Positions 52,312-61,808 are shown, counted from the stretch's first letter. The stretch is 64,000 nucleotides of DNA from Maricaulis sp. (GCF_030149425.1 NZ_JASBRQ010000051.1:89939-153938), one strand, 5' to 3'. Notes: generated by a model not told the origin, from the sequence alone. Numbers and translations are program-made.

Positions 52312-53982
52312 ATGTCAGTACGAGTGGTGTGCGCCGCACTGTCGTGGTGGGCTGTTATGGCTGGTGCAGCCGTGGCTGTCGAGGGGGATGCAGCTGGCGA
52401 AGCTGAGGTTTTGGGGACCGCAGCCGAGCAAGCCGTCTATACAGAGGAACGTTCACTGTCGGATTTGCAGTCCGGCATGACCGCATTCGTGCTGTCGCCC
52501 TCGCAAAATACCCAAACGATTTCATTTACTTTGCCGCCGAACGCGGATGCGACCGAAGCTTGGCTGAACCTCGCCGCCCGTCCGGCAAGCGAGACCACGA
52601 CCGGGCGCATCCATGTGTCACTGAACGGTGGAGAAGCCATTGTCATCCGCCCGCAGGCGCGGGCCATGGAGGCGCGATTCGCCCTTTATTCGGATGATGT
52701 GCGCCCGGGCGAAAACGCCCTCGAAATCGCCTTCACTTCCGACAGCGCCACCGCGGGCTGGATCGTCGACGCCAGCCGCTCGCAATTGCGCCTGTCCATG
52801 CAGCGCCTGGAACAGCTCGGCTCGCTGGGCCAGCTGGAAGAGACGCTGGGCGCCGATTTCGCCGCCCTGCGCCGTGTCGCCCTGGTGACGGAAGACAATA
52901 TGGAACGCCCGACCGTTGAAGGTCTGGCCGCCCAGGCTGTCGCCCTGCGCGCCGGTCGCGTGCCGCTGTTTGGCGGCGATGCCGAGACGGCCGACCTGAT
53001 TGTTCGCATTGCCGAATACGACGCGCTGAGCGAAGCCGACCGCGCCCTTCTGCGTCATGATGGCCGCGCCATCGGTCCGGAGATCGCCTTTGCCGGCGGT
53101 GCCACGCCGCGCCTGATCGTGACCGGTCGCAATGTCGAGGAAACCACGGCTGCAGCGCGCCTTCTGGCGGCCCGCTCCTTCGCGGACCAGGGCGCCAGCT
53201 TCGTCGCTGCCGATGCCCTGTCGGCGCGTCATCTCGGTGCTCCGCAGGCGCGCGATGCGCGTCATCTCAGCCAGGACGCCGACCTGCGCATGTTTGCCAG
53301 CTCGGCCCTGCCCTTCAGCGCTGACCAGGGTGCCCGCACCGCGGTTCAGCTCGTCGCCAGCGATGCCGAGGCCCGCTATGGCGCGCTTTCGGTTCTGGCC
53401 CGCGCCGCCCTGACCGGTGGCGAAGCCTGGCTCTATGCCTGGTATGGCGATGGCTCGGTGGAAGCGCCGGCGAACCATAATCTCCTGGTGATCGGTCCGG
53501 ACAGCACCCAGTTTGACGAGATCGACCGCAATGCACCGGCCGAGCTGCGCGCTGCCCTGCGCGCCGCAGAGCGCAGCCAGGGCCAGCGTGGCCTGATGCG
53601 CCTGGCGGCTGCGGCCTATGCCGATGACGGCAGCGAAACCGAAAGCGTCAATATCGGCGTCGCCTCGCTGTTTGAAGATCGCAATCATGCCGGACGCTGG
53701 ATCGCCACCATGACGGCCCCGGAACCGGCCTCTTTCGAAGCCGCCGGCCGGTCGCTGGCCCGCTCTGATCTGTGGGGCGCGCTGGAAGGCCGGGCCGCTG
53801 TGTGGAGCACGCGCGGGGTCACGCCGATTGATTTCCGCGTCACTGCGCCGACCTGGCAGGAACGCCTGCGCGAGTTTGCGCTGGACCATACCCGGGACGC
53901 GGCTTTCGTCCTGTTCGGGCTGGCGTTCTTCATGCTGATGCGCGGTATGTGGCATCGTCGCCGCCGCGTTCACGCGTCGTAA
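52312..53982 (+). CDS. Exported membrane-anchored protein, possibly BcsB-like
   Basis: About 556 residues from the ATG at 52312, with GAGGGAG upstream. A signal peptide (SWWAVMAGAAVAV) leads to a periplasmic part rich in Ala, Asp and Glu. Early beta-rich segments (TISFTLPPNADATEAWLNL, RPGENALEIAFTSD) resemble the jelly-roll modules of cellulose synthase subunit BcsB, and the C-terminus has one membrane helix (AFVLFGLAFFMLMRGMW) with a basic end. The BcsB similarity is weak and no synthase gene is nearby, so a polysaccharide role is a guess. Confidence 0.7.
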   Translation: MSVRVVCAALSWWAVMAGAAVAVEGDAAGEAEVLGTAAEQAVYTEERSLSDLQSGMTAFVLSPSQNTQTISFTLPPNADATEAWLNLAARPASETTTGRIHVSLNGGEAIVIRPQARAMEARFALYSDDVRPGENALEIAFTSDSATAGWIVDASRSQLRLSMQRLEQLGSLGQLEETLGADFAALRRVALVTEDNMERPTVEGLAAQAVALRAGRVPLFGGDAETADLIVRIAEYDALSEADRALLRHDGRAIGPEIAFAGGATPRLIVTGRNVEETTAAARLLAARSFADQGASFVAADALSARHLGAPQARDARHLSQDADLRMFASSALPFSADQGARTAVQLVASDAEARYGALSVLARAALTGGEAWLYAWYGDGSVEAPANHNLLVIGPDSTQFDEIDRNAPAELRAALRAAERSQGQRGLMRLAAAAYADDGSETESVNIGVASLFEDRNHAGRWIATMTAPEPASFEAAGRSLARSDLWGALEGRAAVWSTRGVTPIDFRVTAPTWQERLREFALDHTRDAAFVLFGLAFFMLMRGMWHRRRRVHAS

Positions 53983-54028
53983 AACCAAACTTGCTATAAC
54001 CCACGCCTCGCATCAGCGGGGAGTGAGT

Positions 54029-54943
54029 ATGCGTAGAGTGATCACAGCCATTATGGCTGCGGCAGCGAGCCTGTCCGCCGCCAGCGCCCAGGATGCCGCC
54101 GATGTCTTCGGCGAGCGGGCCATGGCGCTCGCGCTCAACACCCAGTGCGGCATGTTCACGGACAGCCAGTCTGCCGTGCTCGAAGCCTCCTTCCTGCAGG
54201 CGCGCAACACGTTGCTGCGCGCCGGCACCCAGCCCGGCCAGCTCGACGCCGTGCAGACCGACATCCAGCGCGAAGCGGCGCGAAAGCCCTGTAATGCACC
54301 GGAGATCATCGCCCTGCGCGAAACGGTGCTGTCGGCCTATGACGCCTATAGCCGCCGCCTGCGCCAGGAATTTCCCGGCGGTACATTCGGCTGGAGCGCG
54401 CGGCGCCCGACCGGGTTTGAAACGCCGGAATGGCTGATCCACCAGGACACCGGCACGGTTGATGCCGGCATTGCCCGGATTGATGGCGAGAACCATCTGG
54501 CGGTGACCGTACCGGGGTCTGGCGAGTTCACCTCGGCGGTGATGATCCTGCGCGATCCGGCGCGTGAACCGGGGCTCTACGACCCCACGCTCGGCGGCAT
54601 GTTTGCGATGCCCGAAGGCGCGGAATGGGTGCGCTGGGCGGCCCCCGACTATGCCATGACACGGGTCTTTGCCTCGGGCCGTCTCGGTGCGCAAACCGTG
54701 CTCGCCCTGTCCGATGAAGGCGCGGAACGCGTCGGCTACAGGTTCGGCGCGCGCGCGCTGGCGGCGCTGATCGAGCGCGATCCGCGCGAAGCCGCCCGCA
54801 TTGATTTCCTCAACCGGCGCGGCGAGCGGGTGATGTCACATTATTTCGAGATTGCCGACTTCGCCGCGGCGCTGGCCTTCCTGCGGGCCGGTGATCGGAA
54901 CGGCGATGGCGCCGTGACTGCAAGCGGTGGATCGACCCGCTAG
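54029..54943 (+). CDS. Exported protein of unknown function
   Basis: About 304 residues from the ATG at 54029 with GGGGAG six bases upstream. A signal peptide ends SAASA. Two cysteines (NTQCGMF and RKPCNAPE) flank the first helical domain; the second half is beta-rich (FTSAVMILRDPAREPGLYD). The C-terminal GDRNGDGAV resembles half an EF-hand loop. No family recognised. It follows the 52312 gene by 46 bases on the same strand and ends three bases before the convergent kinase gene. Confidence 0.75.
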   Translation: MRRVITAIMAAAASLSAASAQDAADVFGERAMALALNTQCGMFTDSQSAVLEASFLQARNTLLRAGTQPGQLDAVQTDIQREAARKPCNAPEIIALRETVLSAYDAYSRRLRQEFPGGTFGWSARRPTGFETPEWLIHQDTGTVDAGIARIDGENHLAVTVPGSGEFTSAVMILRDPAREPGLYDPTLGGMFAMPEGAEWVRWAAPDYAMTRVFASGRLGAQTVLALSDEGAERVGYRFGARALAALIERDPREAARIDFLNRRGERVMSHYFEIADFAAALAFLRAGDRNGDGAVTASGGSTR

Positions 54944-54946
54944 GGA

Positions 54947-56677
54947 TCAGCCGGCCGAGACCAGCCCGTTCGAGGCTTTCTGGGCGCGCTCGATCTGCTT
55001 GTGCACATCCAGGCGCTCATCCTCGCTGACCACTTCCCCGCGCACATCCGATAACACCGGCAGGGTCACCGTTACCGTGGTGCCGACACCCTTGCGGCTG
55101 GCAATGCTCATCGTACCGCCATGCAGTTCGGCCAGCGCCCGCACCAGTGACAGGCCAAGGCCGGTCCCCCGGTTTTCGATATCGCGGGCATTCCCGGCCT
55201 GGCGATAGGGCTGGCCGAGCAAATCAGCATCTTCCTGGTCGAGGCCGACCCCGCTATCGCCGACGGCGAGGACGAGATTGGATCCCAGAGCCCGGGCCAT
55301 GACCACGACCGCGCCGCCATGCGGGGTGAATTTCACTGCATTGGACAAGAGATTGAGCAGGATCTGGCGCACCGCCTTGCGGTCGGCATTGACCTCGATG
55401 GGGTCGTCGATCGGGTCGATCGACAGGGTCAGACCACCCTCTTCCGCCTGCAGCCGCATCATCTTGGCGGCCACGGCAACGACTTCGCCGACATCGAAAC
55501 GCTCTTCGACCAGCTCATAGCGATCGGCCTCGATCTTGGACATGTCGAGGACATCGCCGATCAGTTCCATCAGGTGCTGACCGCTTTCATGGATCAGATC
55601 GGCATATTCCGCATAGCGCGCCGGCAGCGGGCCGAAGAGCCGGGTCTTCATGACGTCGGAAAAGCCGATAATGGCATTTAGCGGCGTGCGCAGTTCATGG
55701 CTCACCGAGGCGAGGAATTGCGATTTGGCGCGGGCATCATCCAGCGCTTCCTGACGGGCCAGGGCCGCTTCGCGCAAAGCGTCTTCCACCGTCACCGAGT
55801 TATCGCGGGTCAAGGCGGCCACAGCCCCGCCGGGGATCGGCGCCGCATCGAGGCGAACGGTTTCCGGACGGCCACGCTCACCGCGGACCGTCAGCAGGTC
55901 GGTGAGCGGACCGGCAGCGGCCCGGCGCGTGGCGGCGGCGAGATGGACCCGGTCCTCTTCGTCAAAACCGATATCGGAGACCGGCAAATCATCAATCGAG
56001 GGCGGCAGGCCCGGCGACAGGTCGCGCATGCCGCTGGATGCGGCCAGGATATGCCCCTCATGATCACAGGCGATCAGGGCCGAGGGCGCCGCATCAAAGG
56101 CCGCGGTCCGCGCCCGGCCGCGCTCGGCTTCCGCCTCGGCGCGATCGGTCTTGCGAATGGCGCGCAGGGCCGCGCAGGCAAAACCGTAGGCGACCATGAG
56201 GGCGAGCCCGAAGACAAAGGGCAGATGGACCTGAACCAGTTCCGGCGCCGGGCGGATAAAGCCGGCCATATGCAGCGCCAGCGTGACCAGAGCCGCAGAA
56301 CCGGACACCGCGCCCGCCTTGATGATCGCATCTCGGTCCCCGCTCGCCGCGGCCACGGCCGGCGGCAGGAGGAAGGCCAGCACGCCCAGGCCCAGCACCC
56401 CGCCGCCCGAGGCGGTGACGCCGACCGCCAGGGAGGTCCACAACATGGCGATGATGAAACGCTCGAAAGCGCGACCCATGCGGGGCTGCAGGATCAATCC
56501 GGCAATGGCGGGAAAAGCGATCGCGGTCAGGCCGGCCACAGCCAACCAGGCCGGCAAGGTCAGTTGCGGCCAGAGCTGGACCGCCGCCCAGGCGACCGTT
56601 GCCAACCAGATCAGGTTGACCACAGGTCCGCCGCGCTTGGCGATCCAAAGAGATATATCGCGCTTAGGCTTGTGCAT
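54947..56677 (-). CDS. DivJ/PleC-like membrane sensor histidine kinase
   Basis: About 576 residues from the ATG at 56677; ATG 56698 also fits. Five or six membrane helices occupy residues 10-175, followed by a PAS-like region (PSALIACDHEGHILAASSG). The HisKA box LASVSHELRTPLNAIIGFSD, then FGPLPARYAEYADLIHESGQ, is the form found in DivJ/PleC/CckN-type kinases of Caulobacterales. The HATPase boxes are NLLSNAVKFTPHGG, VGDSGVGLD and GTGLGLSLV. It may influence DivK-type cell-cycle signalling, which is inference from the family branch. It has no adjacent response regulator. Confidence 0.92.
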   Translation of the reverse strand: MHKPKRDISLWIAKRGGPVVNLIWLATVAWAAVQLWPQLTLPAWLAVAGLTAIAFPAIAGLILQPRMGRAFERFIIAMLWTSLAVGVTASGGGVLGLGVLAFLLPPAVAAASGDRDAIIKAGAVSGSAALVTLALHMAGFIRPAPELVQVHLPFVFGLALMVAYGFACAALRAIRKTDRAEAEAERGRARTAAFDAAPSALIACDHEGHILAASSGMRDLSPGLPPSIDDLPVSDIGFDEEDRVHLAAATRRAAAGPLTDLLTVRGERGRPETVRLDAAPIPGGAVAALTRDNSVTVEDALREAALARQEALDDARAKSQFLASVSHELRTPLNAIIGFSDVMKTRLFGPLPARYAEYADLIHESGQHLMELIGDVLDMSKIEADRYELVEERFDVGEVVAVAAKMMRLQAEEGGLTLSIDPIDDPIEVNADRKAVRQILLNLLSNAVKFTPHGGAVVVMARALGSNLVLAVGDSGVGLDQEDADLLGQPYRQAGNARDIENRGTGLGLSLVRALAELHGGTMSIASRKGVGTTVTVTLPVLSDVRGEVVSEDERLDVHKQIERAQKASNGLVSAG

Positions 56678-56869
56678 ATTCCCGTCGCAGCGACTCATTC
56701 ATAAGAGTTAAGACCAACCTCGGCCCCAGGGGTTAACAAAGCCTGAATCGTAAACTTCTCGCGTTTACGAATGGGAATGAGAAAGACTGCATGAACAATT
56801 CATGATTCCCCGCTTGGAGTGAAACCCGGGCCGGGGCAGTATGCCTTCAGCGCGTTCTTGGAGACCCTC

Positions 56870-57856
56870 ATGCTCGTTCCGTTTCTGTCCAGCCTTGCTT
56901 TGATTGCTGCCGTTCAGGATGCGAATGAGGAGGCGCCGGTGCTGCAGCTCGATGCGGCGCCGCAGGAACCGGTTTCCGCCCTGGTCGACACCGCCGGTGA
57001 TTACGCAGCCTATCACAGCGTCATCGCGGATCTGCGCGACGCCCCGATCGGTTCGGCCAATGATCTCGACGACGCCATGGACCGGCTCACCGCCTTTTAC
57101 AGCGATGAACGCCTGGTGCGGGCCTGGATCGCCTACACCGCCATGATCGCGGCCCGGCATCCCGAATATCTCGATGATGTGCGCGAGCTCGCGGATTATT
57201 ATGGTCCCGAAGCGGCCATGTCCGGCCTGATGTATGACCCGGCCTACGCCACCAGCTTTACCCACGCCTCCGACGCCCAGGCCTCGGTCGTCGACGCGCT
57301 GGATCGCGATACCGCGCAGATCCGCGAAGTCTCCGAGCGCTACCGGGCGGCCGCCTATGATCTGCAGACCGGCAATGACGGTCGCTGGGCCCGGGTCCGC
57401 GCCCGCGACCGCCAGGACCGTCTCGATGCCATTACCAATGCCGGCGAGCGCGAGATTTCCGTCGATGCCGAGATCGCCAGCCGCGTTACCAGCGGCGTCG
57501 CCGCCTCGGAGCTGTTCCAGCCGGCCGCTGCCAGCTCAGATGCTACCGCCATGACACCGCAGCTCAGCCTGACGGTCGGCGAGACGCGCTCCAATCCGGA
57601 CCGCACCCGTATCGGCCGCATCCTTTCCGTCGCCGCACTGGAAGACCTGTCGGCTGATCCGCAACGCTCCTCGGAAGTCATCGACGCCCTGCTCTCTGAC
57701 CCGGTGGTCGAGCGCTGCCTCGCCTGGGTCCGGCTCGACCTGCAACAATGCGTCGCCGCCGGGCACTACAAGTATGAGGACAGTTTCTGCATCGCCGAGC
57801 ACGCCCTGCTCGATGTCAGCCGCTGCCTCGGCGCGTCCAGCCAGGCCTCCAACTAG
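56870..57856 (+). CDS. Exported protein of unknown function
   Basis: About 328 residues from the ATG at 56870, with GGAG seven bases upstream. The hydrophobic start MLVPFLSSLALIAAVQD is a probable signal peptide. The mature protein is helical and acidic; the C-terminal cysteines in VERCLAWVRLDLQQCVAAG, DSFCIAEH and SRCLGAS may form disulphides in the periplasm. No family recognised. It stands alone, with an AT-rich region after it. Confidence 0.78.
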   Translation: MLVPFLSSLALIAAVQDANEEAPVLQLDAAPQEPVSALVDTAGDYAAYHSVIADLRDAPIGSANDLDDAMDRLTAFYSDERLVRAWIAYTAMIAARHPEYLDDVRELADYYGPEAAMSGLMYDPAYATSFTHASDAQASVVDALDRDTAQIREVSERYRAAAYDLQTGNDGRWARVRARDRQDRLDAITNAGEREISVDAEIASRVTSGVAASELFQPAAASSDATAMTPQLSLTVGETRSNPDRTRIGRILSVAALEDLSADPQRSSEVIDALLSDPVVERCLAWVRLDLQQCVAAGHYKYEDSFCIAEHALLDVSRCLGASSQASN

Positions 57857-58103
57857 GCGGCCAATAGGGCGAAACGCCTGATATAGGGTCGTATTTGCGC
57901 CCTGATCGTGTCCCACGCCGGGACAAGATAAAATTGCGTATAAATTTTAGACAAAAAACCTGATCCAGATTTGCACGCTATTTGGGCTACCCCCCGGATT
58001 CGCGTGCAATTGCGGCGTGTTTTGCCTAGCCTCTATCCTGCAAAGAAGAAGAACAGCTGTCCCACAGGAAAACCCCGCCGGGAACAAGCTGTCGAGAGGT
58101 TGG

Positions 58104-58370
58104 ATGATGATGTTCGTTATTCGCGCCGCTTTCTGGCTCGCCATTGTCAGTGTCTTCGTACCGGCGGATTTCGCCGGGGCGCAGATCGACATGCCGTTCG
58201 AGATCAATGAAGCGACCACGATCGATCTGAACGCCGATGGCTGGTGCGCCGAGAATGCCGAGATTTGCCGCGCGGGCGAGGAAGCCCTCCAGTTCGGCGG
58301 CTTCCTGGCCGACATCGCCGTGGACCGGATCGACGCCGCTATCGAGGCGCACAACGACCAGGAGGGCTGA
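58104..58370 (+). CDS. DUF5330-like exported small protein
   Basis: About 88 residues. Three ATG codons in a row (58104, 58107, 58110) follow GAGAGGTTGG, so the exact start is ambiguous. A hydrophobic helix (FVIRAAFWLAIVSVFVP) is followed by a short acidic domain with cysteines in DGWCAENAEICRAGEEAL. This order is that of DUF5330, an alphaproteobacterial family of unknown function. Its end is 86 bases from the sufE start. Confidence 0.72.
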   Translation: MMMFVIRAAFWLAIVSVFVPADFAGAQIDMPFEINEATTIDLNADGWCAENAEICRAGEEALQFGGFLADIAVDRIDAAIEAHNDQEG

Positions 58371-58456
58371 TCCCTCCCCCCAAAGCGGCGCTACGCCGCA
58401 GTATAAAGGCGCAGCAAAAGCTTGCGCCGGCCGCGCGAGCGCACTAGGTCCGCGGC

Positions 58457-58870
58457 ATGACCGAGCTTTCCATCCAGGACACTGTTGAAGACCTCGTCGA
58501 CGAGTTTGATCTCCTCGACGATTGGGAACAGCGCTATCGCTATCTCATCGATATGGGCAAGGCCCTGCCCGACTTGCCGGAGGCCGAGCGCACCGAAGAA
58601 ACGCGCGTGAAAGGCTGTGTCAGCCAGGTCTGGCTGATCGAGGAGCGCGACGGTGACAAACACATCTTCCGCGCCGACAGCGATGCCCACATCGTCCGCG
58701 GCCTCGCCGCCCTGTTGCTGCGCCTGTATTCCGGCCGCACCGGCGAGGAAATCGGATCCATCGACGCGCGCGACGTCCTCAAGCGCATCGTCCTGGCCGA
58801 ACATTTGTCGCCGCAACGCTCGAACGGCCTGGCCTCGATGATCGGCCGTATTCAAGCGGCGGCGGGTTAG
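58457..58870 (+). CDS. SufE-family cysteine desulfuration protein
   Basis: 137 residues. SufE takes sulphur from the desulfurase SufS for Fe-S cluster assembly. The family blocks are DWEQRYRYLIDMGKALPDLP and the acceptor cysteine loop RVKGCVSQVWL, followed by ADSDAHIVRGLAALLL. It is not next to other suf genes, as is common in this group. Its stop overlaps the arsR-type gene's stop in TTAG. Confidence 0.93.
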   Translation: MTELSIQDTVEDLVDEFDLLDDWEQRYRYLIDMGKALPDLPEAERTEETRVKGCVSQVWLIEERDGDKHIFRADSDAHIVRGLAALLLRLYSGRTGEEIGSIDARDVLKRIVLAEHLSPQRSNGLASMIGRIQAAAG

Positions 58871-59205
58871 ATCCCGACCGGTTCCGGCTGGCGCGTGACC
58901 ACATCACAGATGTCGGGATGGCCCTGGCAGCAGTCTTCGATGAGGAAGCCGACTGTGGCAGCGGTGGTCTCCATACGCACGACATAAATGCGCGAGCGGC
59001 CCTCGCGGCGGGCCTCGATCAGGCCGGCCTGGCTCATCGTATTGAGATGGGCGGAGAGGTTATTCGGTGCCACGTCCAGCGCTTCGGCCAGCACGCCGGC
59101 GGCCAGCCCGTCCGGGCCGGCTTGCATCAGGCGGCGGAAAACGCTCAGCCGCGTCGGATGGGCCAGCGCAGCAAAGCGCCCGGCCGCGATGCGGTCATCC
59201 ATCAA
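58867..59205 (-). CDS. ArsR-family transcriptional repressor
   Basis: 112 residues with a winged helix-turn-helix (LAHPTRLSVFRRLMQAGPDG, then LDVAPNNLSAHLNTMSQAGL and REGRSRIYVV). The C-terminal cysteines DCCQGHPDIC match the pattern in As(III)-responsive ArsR proteins. It is divergent from the 59287 porin gene, and the palindrome TTCAAC-ACTC-GTTGAA lies in the gap, so it may repress both itself and the porin. The inducer is not shown. Confidence 0.93.
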   Translation of the reverse strand: MMDDRIAAGRFAALAHPTRLSVFRRLMQAGPDGLAAGVLAEALDVAPNNLSAHLNTMSQAGLIEARREGRSRIYVVRMETTAATVGFLIEDCCQGHPDICDVVTRQPEPVGI

Positions 59206-59222
59206 AAATCCCCCAAAATCAC

Positions 59223-59238
59223 TTCAACACTCGTTGAA
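59223..59238. promoter_or_regulatory. ArsR-type operator palindrome
   Basis: TTCAAC-ACTC-GTTGAA is a perfect 6-base inverted repeat between the divergent arsR-type and porin genes, 18 bases before the repressor start and 49 before the porin start. It fits the TTCAA...TTGAA form of ArsR operators. Confidence 0.65.
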
Positions 59239-59286
59239 TTGAAATTCTATTCATTTTATAACCGCTTCGATTGACGGGGGGTAGTC

Positions 59287-60657
59287 ATGTTTTCGATCAG
59301 CGCATTTAGCCGCGCCGTTGTCTGGGCGCTGCTCGGTACAGCTGTGACCACACCTGTCCTGGCCCAGGACGGCATTACCGTAAGCGGGGAAGTGCGGGCG
59401 CGCTATGAGAGCCTGGACGGCCAGTTCAGAGCCGGACGGTCCGGCAGCGACCAGGCGCTTTTCCTGCGAACGCTTGTCCACGGCCGCTATGAAGCGGACG
59501 ATTTCGCCTTCGGGATCGAGCTGCAGGACAGCCGCGCCTATTTCGACGATGAGGGCACGCCGCTCTCGGCCAGCTATGTCAATCCGCTCGATATCCTCCA
59601 GCTTTACGTCGAGACCCCGGCGCCCGGCCTGCTTGGCCAGGACTGGTCCGGCCATCTGCGGCTGGGCCGGCAGACTGTTTCCATCGGCTCGAAACGGCAG
59701 ATCGAGAGGGTCAGCTATGCCAATGTGATCAAGAGCTATACCGGCGCCCACTACACCAGCCGTACCGATGCGGGCGATGAATTCCATCTCCTCGCCATTG
59801 TGCCCCTCTCGCGCCAGCCCGGCGACCGGGGCCTGATCGGCGACAACACGCTCTCGGGTGATGACGAACAGTGGAACCGGCAGATTTGGGGCGTGCATTA
59901 TCGCGATGCCAACGCCTTTCTCGGCTTGGCCGAGGGCATTATGGCCGAGGCTTTCGTCTATGGCCTAAACGAGCGCGACAGTGCCGATTTCGCCACCCCC
60001 AACCGGCACTACACGGCGCCGGGCTTCAGGCTCTATCGCCGTCCCCAGACCAGCCAGTGGGATGTGGATATTGAAGGCGTCTGGCGCTTTGGCAGCCGGC
60101 GCGCGACCAGCGCCGACAGCGATACGGACGACCTCGATGTCAGCGCCACCATGTTGTTCGCCGCTGCCGGTTACACGTTCAATGCGCCCTGGAAGCCGCG
60201 CCTGGCGCTGGAATACTATTGGGCCAGCGGCGATGACGATCCCAATGATGAGAGTTTCGACCAGTATGAGCGCCTGTTCGGCTCGCGCCGCACCGATCTC
60301 AACAATACCAGCCTGCACGGCCCGCTGACTCCGGCCAACCTGTCCGCGCCTGGCGTGCGCCTTGAGCTTGATCCCGGTCCACGCTGGTCGGCGCGGATAC
60401 ACTACTCTCACGCCAGCCTTGCAAGCGAGACGGATAGCTGGGTCATCGCCAAGCTGCGCGATCCGTCCGGACAGTCCGGCGATGTGATCGGACAGACGAT
60501 TGATAGCCGCGTGGTCTATGATCTCGTGCCGGATACGCTGGAACTGGAGCTAGGCACCTCGGTCTTCCTGCCCGGCGAATTTGCCGACAACGCCCCCGCC
60601 AGCCCAGCACCGGATGAAACGTTGTTCGGCTATGCTCAGGTGGCCTGGCAGTTTTAG
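59287..60657 (+). CDS. Alginate-export-family outer-membrane beta-barrel protein
   Basis: 456 residues with a signal peptide ending PVLAQ. The barrel is rich in alternating aromatic strands (EVRARYESLDGQF, FAFGIELQDSRAYF) and has the family block LRLGRQTVSIGSKRQIERVSYAN, whose key part is RLGRQTVSIG. It ends in the canonical barrel terminus AQVAWQF. The AlgE-like family exports polyanionic sugars in Pseudomonas, but most members have unknown cargo; no alginate genes are here. Its placement opposite an arsR gene may mean control by that repressor. Its stop overlaps the DUF6456 gene's in TTAG. Confidence 0.9.
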   Translation: MFSISAFSRAVVWALLGTAVTTPVLAQDGITVSGEVRARYESLDGQFRAGRSGSDQALFLRTLVHGRYEADDFAFGIELQDSRAYFDDEGTPLSASYVNPLDILQLYVETPAPGLLGQDWSGHLRLGRQTVSIGSKRQIERVSYANVIKSYTGAHYTSRTDAGDEFHLLAIVPLSRQPGDRGLIGDNTLSGDDEQWNRQIWGVHYRDANAFLGLAEGIMAEAFVYGLNERDSADFATPNRHYTAPGFRLYRRPQTSQWDVDIEGVWRFGSRRATSADSDTDDLDVSATMLFAAAGYTFNAPWKPRLALEYYWASGDDDPNDESFDQYERLFGSRRTDLNNTSLHGPLTPANLSAPGVRLELDPGPRWSARIHYSHASLASETDSWVIAKLRDPSGQSGDVIGQTIDSRVVYDLVPDTLELELGTSVFLPGEFADNAPASPAPDETLFGYAQVAWQF

Positions 60658-61364
60658 ATCAGACGGTAATGCCACGCCAGCGCATCCAGCGCCTGCGCTA
60701 GGACGGCCCGGCCCGAGCGCGCCTTCCAGCCAAAGCGGCGCTCCAGGCTGGCCAGGCTCTCCTCGCGAACGAGGGCGGCCATGAGTACAGCTTCATTGCG
60801 TTTGCCAGCGGCTGCCAGGGCCCGCATGACGCGGTCCTTGGCCCGGATCCGGGTCAGGCTGGTTTCGGCCTGGCCTCCGGCCCGGCCGGGCGCGCGGGCC
60901 AGCGCGTCGGCAGACCAGTTGCGGGTCACCGGCGCGAGCAGGCTGGAGCGGTGATAATCGGCCAGGAAGCGTTCACCGGCCTGGCGCTGGCGCGGGCTCA
61001 GCCCCGTAGCGAGCCGGCCGAGCGGGCTTTCCAGGGCGTTGATTTTGACCTTGGTGAGACGCCCGGCCCGGTCAATCAGGCTGCGCGAAACCATCTGCCG
61101 GTGCTGGCCGGCGAAACCCTCCAGCCCTCCGGAAGCGCGGATAGCGGTCGCGCGCCCCATTTGCGTAAGCCGATAGGCCTCGCCGTCAGGCTCGACCTGC
61201 CCGGCGGCGATCGCCTCATCGAGTGCTGCGCGGCCCAGCTTGGCCAGCGGCCGGCGGCGGCGATCGCCACCGGCGAAGACGCCGAAACGGTTTGCATCGC
61301 GCACCAGGGGCCAGAGCTCGGCCCCGTCCCTGGCCAGACAGCGCTGCCAGCGCGGCGTGCTCAT
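60654..61364 (-). CDS. DUF6456 family helix-turn-helix protein
   Basis: 236 residues. The last 130 residues form DUF6456 (RQRQAGERFLADYHRSSL, SLTRIRAKDRVMRAL, LERRFGWKARSGRAVL). The N-terminal part has a helix-turn-helix-like region (RAALDEAIAAGQVEPDGEAYRL). DNA binding is likely but the target is unknown. It starts in the stop of the DnaA-domain gene (ATGA), so the two are co-translated. Confidence 0.85.
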   Translation of the reverse strand: MSTPRWQRCLARDGAELWPLVRDANRFGVFAGGDRRRRPLAKLGRAALDEAIAAGQVEPDGEAYRLTQMGRATAIRASGGLEGFAGQHRQMVSRSLIDRAGRLTKVKINALESPLGRLATGLSPRQRQAGERFLADYHRSSLLAPVTRNWSADALARAPGRAGGQAETSLTRIRAKDRVMRALAAAGKRNEAVLMAALVREESLASLERRFGWKARSGRAVLAQALDALAWHYRLI

Positions 61365-61714
61365 GCCAGCCCCTCCCCGTCACCGCCGGGCCAGGGTGCG
61401 GCACGCAAACAGGCTTCAAGTTGATCCAGACAGGTATCGAAGGCGCGATCATCGCGCTCATCTTCGACCCGGTGGCAGGCATAGGCCGCGGTTGAGCGGT
61501 CCCGGCCGAACGCATGGGCGACCCGGGTCAGGGGCAGACCGAAGGCGATATGGGCCAGATACATGGCGACCTGGCGGGCAAAGGCCGCCTCTCGCGAGGC
61601 CCGCGTCGGGGCCACCACTTCCTGGGGCGTGACACCGAAGCTGAAAGCCACGGCACTGGCGGCGAGCTGTGCGCACGCGGCGTCGCGGCTGGTGCGGCTC
61701 GTCGGTTCGATCAT
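61361..61714 (-). CDS. DnaA domain IV-like DNA-binding protein
   Basis: 117 residues from the ATG at 61714, with GGGAGAGCAGG upstream. Residues 38-90 form a DnaA C-terminal helix-turn-helix (RQVAMYLAHIAFGLPLTRVA, then GRDRSTAAYACHRVE); there is no AAA+ domain. It should recognise a DnaA-box-like site without initiating replication. The downstream DUF6456 partner suggests a two-protein regulator. Confidence 0.9.
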   Translation of the reverse strand: MIEPTSRTSRDAACAQLAASAVAFSFGVTPQEVVAPTRASREAAFARQVAMYLAHIAFGLPLTRVAHAFGRDRSTAAYACHRVEDERDDRAFDTCLDQLEACLRAAPWPGGDGEGLA

Positions 61715-61808
61715 CCTGCTCTCCCTTGCATCGGCGAAGCGCGTGCTTCGCCTGTCCATGCTAGGAGGCTACGCCCAGGTGGGGATAATATTCCTATAGG
61801 CGTCGCAA

